Shown: positions 51,531 through 59,992 of the stretch, one piece after another | How positions within the stretch are numbered: the first letter of the stretch is position 1 | Layout of the letters: each line of letters begins with the position of its first letter | Origin: Kaistella gelatinilytica | GTDB taxonomy: Bacteria > Bacteroidota > Bacteroidia > Flavobacteriales > Weeksellaceae | DNA: 64,000 nucleotides | Assembly: GCF_015679325.1 (NCBI RefSeq) | Contig: NZ_JADPVI010000001.1 | Coordinates: 682,001 to 746,000, forward strand | Direction: 5' to 3' | Position numbers and translations under genes: made by a program | The notes under the pieces: model-generated | What the model was told of the DNA's origin: nothing | Database searches by the model: none | Seen by the model: only the letters and a program-made list of their open reading frames with translations

Positions 51531-52780
51531 AGCTGACCCACTATATTTCTCTGCGCTACATTGGAGCCACCATATTGGCTATGGTGATCGCGATCCCGCT
51601 TTTTTATATCGTCATTCAGAAAGTTTTGATCAACAATATCGATGAGCATTTGGAGGACCAGAAAACTTCGATCGCCCAAAAACTTCAGAATATTCCCACC
51701 CAAAACTTTATAAACTTTGATGACAGAGTTACCATCGCGACCAATCCTAAAGAACGCTTTTCCGAAAAGATATTTACCCATACTTTTTATAATGCAAAAG
51801 ACAATGAAACAGAGTCTTTCCGCATTTTAGAATTTCCCGTTCAAAGTGCTGGTGCTGCTTATAATGTGCAGATCAAACAATCTTTGGTAGAAAGTGAAGA
51901 CCTGCTAAAAAGTATTCTGTATCTCTTGATCTCCCTGGTTTTTCTCTTGACGGCAACTTTGCTTCTAATTAATTATCAAATTAAAAAAAAGGTTTGGGAA
52001 CCGTTTTATAAAACCCTGGATCAGCTAAAAAACTTCAGGATCGATGACCAGAAAGAGCTTCATCTGAAAGCCAGCAAAATAAGTGAGTTGAATGATCTGA
52101 ATAATTCGTTGAACGAACTTTCTACGAAAAACCAAAAGGTCTATCAGTCGCAAAAAGAATTTACAGAAAATGCCTCGCATGAGTTGCAAACGCCGCTCGC
52201 GATCGTACAAAATAACATTGAACTCTTCTGGCAAACCGAACCGATATCGGAGCAACAGGCAGAGATTTTAAATGATATTTCTACGGCGACTTCGCGAATG
52301 GGAAAATTGAATAAAGCGCTTTTGTTGCTTTCAAAAATTGAAAACAGACAGTTCAATGATATTCAGTCCGTGAATCTTAACGGTATCGCCGAACATTTTT
52401 TCAGGAATTATCAGGAACAGATCAGATCTAAAAATATCGACTTAAATATTGATCTTAAGGAACCTTTGATCGTTGAAATGGATTTTAGTTTAGCTGAGAT
52501 TTTGGTGGGCAACCTTTTGCTCAATGCTTTAAAGTACGCACCAAAAGACAGTATGGTTGAAGTTATTTTTACGAAGAATGAGATGAGCATTTCTAATCAG
52601 GCAGAACGGTTAGCATTATTTCAGGAGAAATTATTCAAAAGATTTCAGCGGCAAAATACGCAGGAGAACAGTACGGGTTTAGGTCTGGAGATCGCCAAAC
52701 AGATCGCTGTCTCCTTTGATCTGAATTTAAATTATGCGTTTAAGAACGGAAGACATTTTTTTATAGTCAAGAAAAAATAG
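51527..52780 (+). CDS. Membrane sensor histidine kinase
   Basis: This 417-residue kinase has two membrane segments (about 8-30 and 125-148) enclosing a periplasmic domain of roughly 95 residues, the sensing part. HisKA has ASHELQTPLA (His218), and the ATPase part has NLLLNALKYAP and STGLGLEIAKQI. The layout is typical of kinases paired with OmpR-type regulators of metal or drug efflux. No metal-binding cluster of His or Cys is evident in the periplasmic domain, so the inducer is not obvious. It is coupled to the regulator gene by a four-base overlap. Confidence 0.94.
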   Translation: MKLTHYISLRYIGATILAMVIAIPLFYIVIQKVLINNIDEHLEDQKTSIAQKLQNIPTQNFINFDDRVTIATNPKERFSEKIFTHTFYNAKDNETESFRILEFPVQSAGAAYNVQIKQSLVESEDLLKSILYLLISLVFLLTATLLLINYQIKKKVWEPFYKTLDQLKNFRIDDQKELHLKASKISELNDLNNSLNELSTKNQKVYQSQKEFTENASHELQTPLAIVQNNIELFWQTEPISEQQAEILNDISTATSRMGKLNKALLLLSKIENRQFNDIQSVNLNGIAEHFFRNYQEQIRSKNIDLNIDLKEPLIVEMDFSLAEILVGNLLLNALKYAPKDSMVEVIFTKNEMSISNQAERLALFQEKLFKRFQRQNTQENSTGLGLEIAKQIAVSFDLNLNYAFKNGRHFFIVKKK

Positions 52781-53043
52781 ATCGCCTTGAATTTAGAAAT
52801 ATTTTTAAAGGGAGGAGAAATTATCATCCAACAATCAAAAAATGAATGTTCAGGAGAATTAAAGGTATTCACGTTTAAGCATTTCCTTCTTTTTTAAAAG
52901 GTAGCAAAGTTCATTTAAAAGAATTCTTTTATTTCTTTAGCAATAAAAAAAATTCAGGATTAAATTTAAGATAAAGCAGAATTCAGTATTTCAACAGAAT
53001 TGAGATTTATTTTCGTCTTATTGTTAAGGAATTTTACAAGAAT

Positions 53044-54306
53044 ATGACCGATCTGAAAAATTTAAAAAAACTCCTCACTCTGCTTATCGTACTGGTAAGC
53101 ATCGGGTTTTACCACGCCCAAAATACCGGAACACTCGCTTATTATTTAGAAGTTTCTCAGCAAAACAATCCTAATTTAAAAGACTTCAGCAATCAAATGA
53201 AGATCACCGCTTTGGACAGTATAAAAATGCGCAGGGATTTTGGTTTTAAAGTAAATGGGATTGCAGATGCGTCTTATTCGCCGCAAGTTCAGGATTGGGG
53301 CTATAATGGAAATTCGACCATCAACGGAAAAAATCTGGCGCTTTTAGGCAGAGTTTCCCGCGATATCATCAGCAAAAAGAACTACGAGTCCAAGCTGAAT
53401 TCTTTTTCCCTTGGAATTCAACAGCTTCTGAATCAGAAGAACTTGTCTGCTTTAAATTTAAAAAAAGCAATTACGGAACAATATCTTTTAACCTACGAAA
53501 ATCAGGAACAGAAAAAAATAGATGCAGAGATCATTTATATTTTTGAACAGGAAGATCTGATCTTAAAAAAACTGACCCAAAACTCCGTCTTTCGCCAAAC
53601 AGATTATTTGTCCTTCAAAGTAAATTCGCAACAGATCGTATTGACCCAAAAACAGCATCTTGCAGACTGGCAGCATAATTTTGCACTGCTGCAATATCTT
53701 TCCGGGAATGATGAAACAAAACCCTCAAATCTGGAAGCGCCCACGTTTGGACTGCAGGACACTCAGGATTTTCAGCAGAGTGTTTATGCCCAGACTTTAC
53801 GCACCGACAGTTTAAAATTAAACAATGATATTCAACTCATCAATTACAGTTATCAACCAAAAATAGCAATTTTCGCGGATGGCGGTTATTCCTCCGCGTT
53901 ATTACAAAGTCCTTATAAAAATTTTGGCATCAGCGCCGGTTTGTCTTTGAATATTCCCATTTACGATGGCCACCAAAAAGAACTGATGATCTCTCAAAAG
54001 AAAATAGAGCTGGACACCAAAAAGAATTATGCTGCATTTTATGAGAAACAATATCAGCAGCAAAAGGCACAGATCAATCAGCAGATCCTGCAGTATAGAG
54101 AAATGGTCAACCTGGCAACGACTCAAATGAAATTTTCTAAAACATTGATCGAAGCCAATCTCAAACAATTGCCAACAGGAGATGTAAAAATGGTGGATTT
54201 TATTTTGGCGATCACCAATTACACCAGTTTAAAAAGTGGTCTTTTGCAGTATAAAATGCAGGTCCTGCGTTTAGAAAATCAACTCGATAATATGATATTA
54301 CCCTAA
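53044..54306 (+). CDS. TolC-family outer-membrane efflux protein
   Basis: This 420-residue protein has a signal peptide ending near FYHAQ and the repeated helical hairpins of outer-membrane efflux channels (YYLEVSQQNNPNLKDFSNQM; KIELDTKKNYAAFYEKQYQQQKAQ). A strand region such as AIFADGGYSSALLQSPY and AGLSLNIPIYDG marks the beta-barrel turn. It forms the exit duct of a tripartite pump. Its TAA overlaps the ATG of the adaptor gene by one base (TAATG). It begins 263 bases after the kinase gene; that gap has no visible feature. The genes probably form one regulon. Confidence 0.88.
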   Translation: MTDLKNLKKLLTLLIVLVSIGFYHAQNTGTLAYYLEVSQQNNPNLKDFSNQMKITALDSIKMRRDFGFKVNGIADASYSPQVQDWGYNGNSTINGKNLALLGRVSRDIISKKNYESKLNSFSLGIQQLLNQKNLSALNLKKAITEQYLLTYENQEQKKIDAEIIYIFEQEDLILKKLTQNSVFRQTDYLSFKVNSQQIVLTQKQHLADWQHNFALLQYLSGNDETKPSNLEAPTFGLQDTQDFQQSVYAQTLRTDSLKLNNDIQLINYSYQPKIAIFADGGYSSALLQSPYKNFGISAGLSLNIPIYDGHQKELMISQKKIELDTKKNYAAFYEKQYQQQKAQINQQILQYREMVNLATTQMKFSKTLIEANLKQLPTGDVKMVDFILAITNYTSLKSGLLQYKMQVLRLENQLDNMILP

Positions 54307-55223
54307 TGAAAATAGTTACCGTCTTCTTGCTTTCAGTTTTACTTATTTCGTGTAAAAAAAATGCGGATACCGTTTCTGCTGCACCGGTAATAAACTCCGA
54401 AACTCCGGTTTCAGTGGCTTTTCCGACTGATACATTAAGCATTAACAATGATATTTCTATCAACGCAACAGCGACTTATTTATTGAAATCTGAAGTGAAA
54501 TCAAATGCTACAGGTTACCTTACGAACGTGAGAATTAATCTTGCTCAAGCCGTAAGAAAAGGACAGCTTCTATTTTCAATTCAGACAAAAGAAGCGCGCG
54601 CTTTGGGAAATACCATTAATAAACTGGATCCTTCCTTTCGATTTTCGGGTGTTACTTCTGTTACCAGTCCGGCAACCGGTTTCGTGAATGCTTTAAACCA
54701 TCAAGTTGGAGATTATGTGCAGGAAGGGGAGATCCTGGCAGGAATTACCGACAGTTCAACTTTCGGCTTCGTGATGAATGTTCCCTACGAATACCACGAA
54801 ATGCTCCTCAATAACAACAATTTACAAATAAAATTACCGGATGGAAAAACGATAGAGGGACATATTGCCAAACTTCTTCCCGCAGTAGATCCTGTTTCGC
54901 AGACTGAAAAAGTATTGGTAAAACCGAATGAGGCTGTTTCTATTCCGGAAAATTTAATTGTAAGCATCAGTTTAAAGCAGAAAAATAGTGAAGTCGGGAT
55001 TTATGTGCCTAAAAGTGCAGTTTTAACGGATGAAACGCAGACGAAATTCTGGGTAATGAAAATAAAAAACAAAAAAACGGCAGTGAAAGTTGATATCACA
55101 AAAGGAACTGAAAATGATAACTGGGTGCAGGTCATTTCGGGCAATATCACGCTGAAAGACCAAATTATCACTTCCGGAAATTATGGTTTAGAAAATAATG
55201 CAAAAGTAAAAGTTGAAAAGTAA
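54306..55223 (+). CDS. RND efflux periplasmic adaptor (lipoprotein)
   Basis: This 305-residue membrane-fusion protein has a lipoprotein signal with LISC (Cys16). Lipoyl/barrel halves are visible (NATGYLTNVRINLAQAVRKGQLLFSIQTKE; SPATGFVNALNHQVGDYVQEGEIL), followed by a beta-barrel and membrane-proximal domain (YVPKSAVLTDETQTKFWVM). It is shorter than AcrA-type adaptors (about 380), because the alpha-hairpin between the lipoyl halves is very short. That is seen in some Bacteroidota pumps. It links the inner-membrane pump to the TolC-like channel. Its start overlaps the stop of the channel gene. Confidence 0.88.
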   Translation: MKIVTVFLLSVLLISCKKNADTVSAAPVINSETPVSVAFPTDTLSINNDISINATATYLLKSEVKSNATGYLTNVRINLAQAVRKGQLLFSIQTKEARALGNTINKLDPSFRFSGVTSVTSPATGFVNALNHQVGDYVQEGEILAGITDSSTFGFVMNVPYEYHEMLLNNNNLQIKLPDGKTIEGHIAKLLPAVDPVSQTEKVLVKPNEAVSIPENLIVSISLKQKNSEVGIYVPKSAVLTDETQTKFWVMKIKNKKTAVKVDITKGTENDNWVQVISGNITLKDQIITSGNYGLENNAKVKVEK

Positions 55224-55237
55224 CCATCGGAAACGGC

Positions 55238-55455
55238 AACCACAAAAGTCACAAAAGATAAATGCAATACAGTTAAAATAAGTGAAAAAAAATAAAAACG
55301 TCAGTCACATCATAAAGAATTCAAAAAAGATCAAAATGGGCATATATCAATCTAAAAAATCTTTGATTTTTTAACTCGTGTGTACTTTAGAGCCTATTAA
55401 AATCAATTTAAACTAATGGGATTGATGTGTTTAAAAAATTTGAATATTGATTCTG
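55238..55455. repeat. Dispersed AT-rich repeat, family C (copy 2)
   Basis: The gap between adaptor and pump genes begins with the same 20-base sequence as at 4018-4037 (AACCACAAAAGTCACAAAAG) and ends near ATTGATTCTG, as does copy 1. The repeat seems to have been inserted into an operon that would otherwise be tight; the total gap is 286 bases. Confidence 0.5.
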
Positions 55456-55509
55456 TGGCTTTTATGGTCAAAATAAACTTACTGCAATAAAAATGCAGTG
55501 TAAAATAGA

Positions 55510-58500
55510 ATGAAAAAATCCTTTTTTGTAAGATATAAAAGTCCGCTTGTGGTCATGATCCTGCTCCTGTTAATGGGCGGCATCTTTTCCTATTCTCATA
55601 TCAAATCTTCACTTTTCCCACAGATCACTTTTCCGAAAATAAAAATCATAGCAGAAGCCGGCGAACAGCCCGTCGATCAAATGACCATCGCGGTGACTCG
55701 ACCTTTGGAAAATGCTGTGAAACAAATTCCCGATCTTGAAATGCTGAAAAGTACGACGAGTAGGGGAAGTTGCGAGATTTCAGCTTTTATGAGCTGGAAC
55801 TCCAATATTGATTTGAGTCAGCAACAGATCGAAGCTAAGATCAATGCGATCAAAAATCAGTTGCCACCCAACATTAATATCACCGTAGAAAAAATGAATC
55901 CTTCCATTTTACCGGTGTTGGGATATTCTTTGAATGCTACGTCGATGTCCCCAATTGCGCTGAAACAACTTGCGCTTTATACCATCAAACCATATCTTTC
56001 TCAAGTTCCCGGTGTGAGTGATATCCGGATCATTGGCGGTGAAGACAAAGAGTTCTGGGCCGTTTTGGATCAAGGAAAGATGACACAACTGGGTCTGAAT
56101 CCAAAAGACATAGAAACGGCGCTGAATGAAACGAATTTCATCAGATCAAACGGTTATTCAGCAGACTATAATTTCCTTTATTTAACCTTGACCGATGCGC
56201 AATTAAGAAACCTTGATGCCTTAAAAAATGTAGTCATTAAAAATGATGGCAACAGAATTATTTACTTTAATGACATCGCCAAAATCGAAGTCCATAAAGC
56301 AAAACAATACATCAAAGTAAACGCTAATGGAACGGAAAGTATTCTGATCGCAGTCGTACAGCAACCCAGCGCGAATGTGGTCGATCTCTCAACCGCTATG
56401 GAACTGAAGATCGCAGACCTGCAAAAAACCTTACCCAAAGATGTCGTCCTAAAACCTTATTACGTACAGGCCGATTTTGTGAACAGTTCTATAAAAAGCG
56501 TGACTGATGCGCTTTGGATCGGACTTTTACTGGCGATAGTCGTTGCCATCATATTTTTGAAATCCTGGAAAGCGAGTGCGACTATTTTAATTACCATTCC
56601 GGTTACGATCTGTTTAACGATGGTTGTTTTGTACGCAACAGGCGCTACTTTTAACATCATGACTTTGGGCGCCATTGCTGCCGCGATCGGTTTGATCATC
56701 GATGATGCCATTGTGATTGTAGAACAGATCCACAGAACGCATGAGGAATTCCCGGAAGAGAACAGTAAAAGTCTGGTTCAGAAAGCCGTTAATTATTTGC
56801 TGAAAGCAATGGTCGGTTCTTCGCTCAGTACGATCGTTATCTTTCTGCCTTTTATGCTGATGAGTGGTGTTGCGGGTGCTTATTTTAAAGTCATGACGAA
56901 CACAATGATCATCACTTTGGTCAGTTCATTTTTCGTGACCTGGCTATTATTGCCCGTGATCTATTTGTTTTTATCTAAAGATACAGCTCCAAAAAAAGAA
57001 GAAGTTCATCATGAAGTAAAGGAAAGAAAATGGGTAGGATTTTTTATCAGAAAACCTATTTTCACCTACATCTTCATGGCGATTTTGGTCGCAGCTACCG
57101 CTCTGATCATTCCCAACATTTCCACAGGATTTTTACCCGATATGGATGAAGGGAGTATTGTTCTCGATTACAATTCACCGCCCGGAACGTCTTTACAGGA
57201 AACCGATCGTGAACTTCGGGAAGTCGAAAAGATCATTAAGGCAAATCCGCAAGTTGAAGCCTACAGCAGAAGGACGGGAACGCAAATGGGATTTTTTATT
57301 ACCGAACCCAATCGTGGCGATTATCTGATCAACCTTAAGAAAGACCGAACCCAAACAACGGCAGAAGTCACCGATGAACTTCGGGCCAAAATTGCCGCAA
57401 CAGGTTTGCCTTTAACAGTAGATTTTGGGCAGGTTATTACCGATATGCTCGGTGATTTGATGAGCAGTGTACAACCGATTGAAATTAAAATTTTCGGGAC
57501 TGATGTTCAGACAATTCATCAATATTCGCAGCAAATTTCAAAAATTGTAGAAAAAGTTCCGGGAACAGCAGATGTTTTTGACGGGATCGTTATTGCGGGA
57601 CCTTCCATTCAGATCTCGCCCAACTTTTCAGTTTTAGCGCAGTATCAGATCTCGCCCCAGAATTTTCAGTACCAAACCCAAACGATTTTAAGTGGCAATA
57701 CCGTCGGAGATCTGTTTGATAAAAATCAATTTACGCCCATTCGTATTTTATACAATAACAAATCGAATGCTTCTCTCTACGAGATTCAAAACAGCATGAT
57801 CTCTTTGCCCAACGGACAGTTAAAACCGTTGAAAGAATTTGCAAATGTGTCTGTTTTAAAAGGTTCAGCGGAAGTTCAACGGGAAGATCTACAAAATATT
57901 GGCATCGTGACCGCTCGTTTAGACAATGGCGATCTGGGTGGAACAATTAAAAACATTCAAAAAGAGATCGAGAAAAGTGTCAAACTTCCGTCTGGATATA
58001 GTGTTTCTTACGGCGGTGCTTATGCAGAACAGCAAAAATCTTTCAGCGAATTGCTCTTAATTTTATTCGTTTCCTGCTTATTGGTTTTCACGACTATTTT
58101 ATTCCTTTTCAGAAATATCAAAGTGGCATTTCTCATTTTACTGGTTTCAGTTTTAGGGATTTCGGGCAGTTTTATTTTGCTCTTTCTTACAGGAACGCCT
58201 TTGAACGTGGGAAGTTACACGGGAATTATTATGATGGTCGGGATCATTGGTGAAAACGCCATTTTTACCTATCTGCAGTTTGAAGAAACTTTAGCCCAAA
58301 AATCGAAGGAAGAATCTTTGATTTATGCCATCAGCACGAGATTAAGACCGAAGTTAATGACGGCTTTAGGTGCAATTATCGCCTTAATGCCTTTAGCTTT
58401 GGGAATAGGAACCGGCGCACAAATGCATCAACCTTTGGCGATTGCAGTTATTGGCGGGTTTATCATTGCTTTGCCTTTGCTTCTTGTTGTTTTCCCGACC

Positions 58501-58548
58501 TTGTTGAATTTGTTAAAATTTAAAGAAGAAACACATAAAAATGGATAG
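55510..58548 (+). CDS. RND efflux pump inner-membrane permease (AcrB/HAE family)
   Basis: This 1012-residue permease has the twofold RND plan: a first membrane helix (SPLVVMILLLLMGGIFSYSH), large periplasmic loops, six-helix bundles at about 335-500 and 840-1000, and the helix 4 motif DDAIVIVEQI with the Asp pair used in proton relay. FLPDMDEGSIVLDYNSPPGTS and VGIIGENAIFTYL are typical of the family. Similarity to CusA-type metal pumps is weak in the substrate region, because a Met triad is not evident, so drug, bile or lipid export seems more likely. The substrate is unknown. It follows channel and adaptor genes in the same direction. Confidence 0.93.
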   Translation: MKKSFFVRYKSPLVVMILLLLMGGIFSYSHIKSSLFPQITFPKIKIIAEAGEQPVDQMTIAVTRPLENAVKQIPDLEMLKSTTSRGSCEISAFMSWNSNIDLSQQQIEAKINAIKNQLPPNINITVEKMNPSILPVLGYSLNATSMSPIALKQLALYTIKPYLSQVPGVSDIRIIGGEDKEFWAVLDQGKMTQLGLNPKDIETALNETNFIRSNGYSADYNFLYLTLTDAQLRNLDALKNVVIKNDGNRIIYFNDIAKIEVHKAKQYIKVNANGTESILIAVVQQPSANVVDLSTAMELKIADLQKTLPKDVVLKPYYVQADFVNSSIKSVTDALWIGLLLAIVVAIIFLKSWKASATILITIPVTICLTMVVLYATGATFNIMTLGAIAAAIGLIIDDAIVIVEQIHRTHEEFPEENSKSLVQKAVNYLLKAMVGSSLSTIVIFLPFMLMSGVAGAYFKVMTNTMIITLVSSFFVTWLLLPVIYLFLSKDTAPKKEEVHHEVKERKWVGFFIRKPIFTYIFMAILVAATALIIPNISTGFLPDMDEGSIVLDYNSPPGTSLQETDRELREVEKIIKANPQVEAYSRRTGTQMGFFITEPNRGDYLINLKKDRTQTTAEVTDELRAKIAATGLPLTVDFGQVITDMLGDLMSSVQPIEIKIFGTDVQTIHQYSQQISKIVEKVPGTADVFDGIVIAGPSIQISPNFSVLAQYQISPQNFQYQTQTILSGNTVGDLFDKNQFTPIRILYNNKSNASLYEIQNSMISLPNGQLKPLKEFANVSVLKGSAEVQREDLQNIGIVTARLDNGDLGGTIKNIQKEIEKSVKLPSGYSVSYGGAYAEQQKSFSELLLILFVSCLLVFTTILFLFRNIKVAFLILLVSVLGISGSFILLFLTGTPLNVGSYTGIIMMVGIIGENAIFTYLQFEETLAQKSKEESLIYAISTRLRPKLMTALGAIIALMPLALGIGTGAQMHQPLAIAVIGGFIIALPLLLVVFPTLLNLLKFKEETHKNG

Positions 58549-58590
58549 TGTAAATTATTTTTAAGGCAACTTTTCCGCCTTCGATTTCCT

Positions 58591-58623
58591 CCCGACTTTA
58601 CATCGGGATCCGTTCAAGTCGGG
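58591..58623 (+). repeat. Hairpin-forming inverted repeat after the RND gene
   Basis: CCCGACTT (58591-58598) and AAGTCGGG (58616-58623) are exact reverse complements, with an internal CATCGGGATCC that can pair alternatively with the left arm. There is no T-run. It may be a degenerate copy of a flavobacterial intergenic repeat. Confidence 0.5.
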
Positions 58624-58683
58624 TTGCAAACTTTAGCGTTTACGTAATAATCAGAAAAAATTAAAATTTTAAATCAAAAAAAA

Positions 58684-59688
58684 ATGAAAACAAAACTGCT
58701 TTTAGTAGCCTTCCTGTCTGTTTTAAATTTGGCAAACAGTCAGACGAAATCGGAAACGTTTAAAGTTCTAAAATCAATTCCTGTGGAGGGAAATGGTGGT
58801 TGGGATTATCTGGCGGTTTGTCCGGCGAATCATTTTATCTACGCAAGTCATTCCAATCAGGTCAATATTATTAACCCTGAAACTTCGGCATCTGAAGGAA
58901 TTATTGAAAACCAAAGTGGCGTTCATGGAATTGCTTTTGACCAGGATAATCGCGGTTACATTACAAATGGAAAATCAAATTCGGTCTATATATTTGATGT
59001 TAAAACAAACCAGAAAATCGCAATTATCGAAGTTGGTCAAAAACCTGATGCTGTCATCTTTGATGACTATTCAAAAAAAATAATTGTGGCCAATGCTGGA
59101 AGTAACAGTTTAAGCATCATCAATCCAAAAGATCTAAAAGTTGAAAAAACCATCGAACTTATCGGCAATCCAGAATTTTTGGTAAGCGATTTACACGGAA
59201 AGATCTTCGTTAATATTGAAGACAAATCGAAGATTGCAGAAATCAATTTAGCAGAAGGAAAAGTTTTAAACTATTTTTCTTTGGGCAAAGATGAAAGTCC
59301 GAGTGGTTTGGCGATCGATCATAAAACACACCGCTTATTTTCTGCATGCGAAGAACATCTGGTTGTCGTAAATGCAGAAGATGGAAAAGTTGTAAATGCT
59401 TTACCGATCGCGAAAGGTTGTGATGGTGTAGTTTTCGATGAGAAGTCGAACATGATTTTTGCTTCAACCTATTCCGGGGTTTTATCGACTTATTTAGAAA
59501 AATCAAAAGATGAAATCGTAGCATTACCTGATGTCATCACAGAAAAAGGAGCTCGGACAATTGCCATCGATGCTTCTTCTCAAAAGATTTATGTAGCGAC
59601 TACAAAATTTGGGTCGGAAGAAAACAAGACGACGCATCGATTTCCATTGATCGACGGGTCTTTTCATTTATTGCAGATCGGGAAGTAG
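58684..59688 (+). CDS. YncE-like exported beta-propeller protein
   Basis: This 334-residue protein has a signal peptide (MKTKLLLVAFLSVLNLANSQ) and repeated 40-45 residue blades, each with a pattern like VYIFDVKTNQKIAIIEVGQKPDAVIFDD and IVANAGSNSLSIINPKDLKVEKTIEL. This is the YVTN/NHL-type propeller of YncE. YncE binds DNA in E. coli and is iron-regulated; in Bacteroidota the role is not established. It lies before the Oar-like receptor gene on the same strand, with 304 bases and a terminator between. No catalytic motif is visible. Confidence 0.85.
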   Translation: MKTKLLLVAFLSVLNLANSQTKSETFKVLKSIPVEGNGGWDYLAVCPANHFIYASHSNQVNIINPETSASEGIIENQSGVHGIAFDQDNRGYITNGKSNSVYIFDVKTNQKIAIIEVGQKPDAVIFDDYSKKIIVANAGSNSLSIINPKDLKVEKTIELIGNPEFLVSDLHGKIFVNIEDKSKIAEINLAEGKVLNYFSLGKDESPSGLAIDHKTHRLFSACEEHLVVVNAEDGKVVNALPIAKGCDGVVFDEKSNMIFASTYSGVLSTYLEKSKDEIVALPDVITEKGARTIAIDASSQKIYVATTKFGSEENKTTHRFPLIDGSFHLLQIGK

Positions 59689-59774
59689 ATTTGCTTCATT
59701 TTCGATAATCAAAAGGTATTTTATGGAATAAGTGCCGCTCTGAAATGCACTTTATGAAAAATAACTTTTCCAGT

Positions 59775-59803
59775 AAAAATCCTGTATTTAACAGGATTTT
59801 TTT
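59775..59803 (+). terminator. Rho-independent terminator after YncE-like gene
   Basis: AAAAATCCTGT, loop ATTTA, ACAGGATTTTTTT. The stem is 11 bp and ends in a T-run. The rest of the 59689-59992 gap shows no further gene or repeat. Confidence 0.83.
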
Positions 59804-59992
59804 CGTTTGTAAAACTTTCAAATTAAAATGTGGTAAAGTAGTGACTTATTTTCGACCGAATGTTAGAGTGTACAAAAACTTAATATAATCGGACTGAATT
59901 TAAAATAATAGTAATATAAAATTAAAGTTGGCGAAACATACAGTGTTCTTTTTTGAGGTTGCTTTGCATTAAATAAAACAACAATTTAAAAA

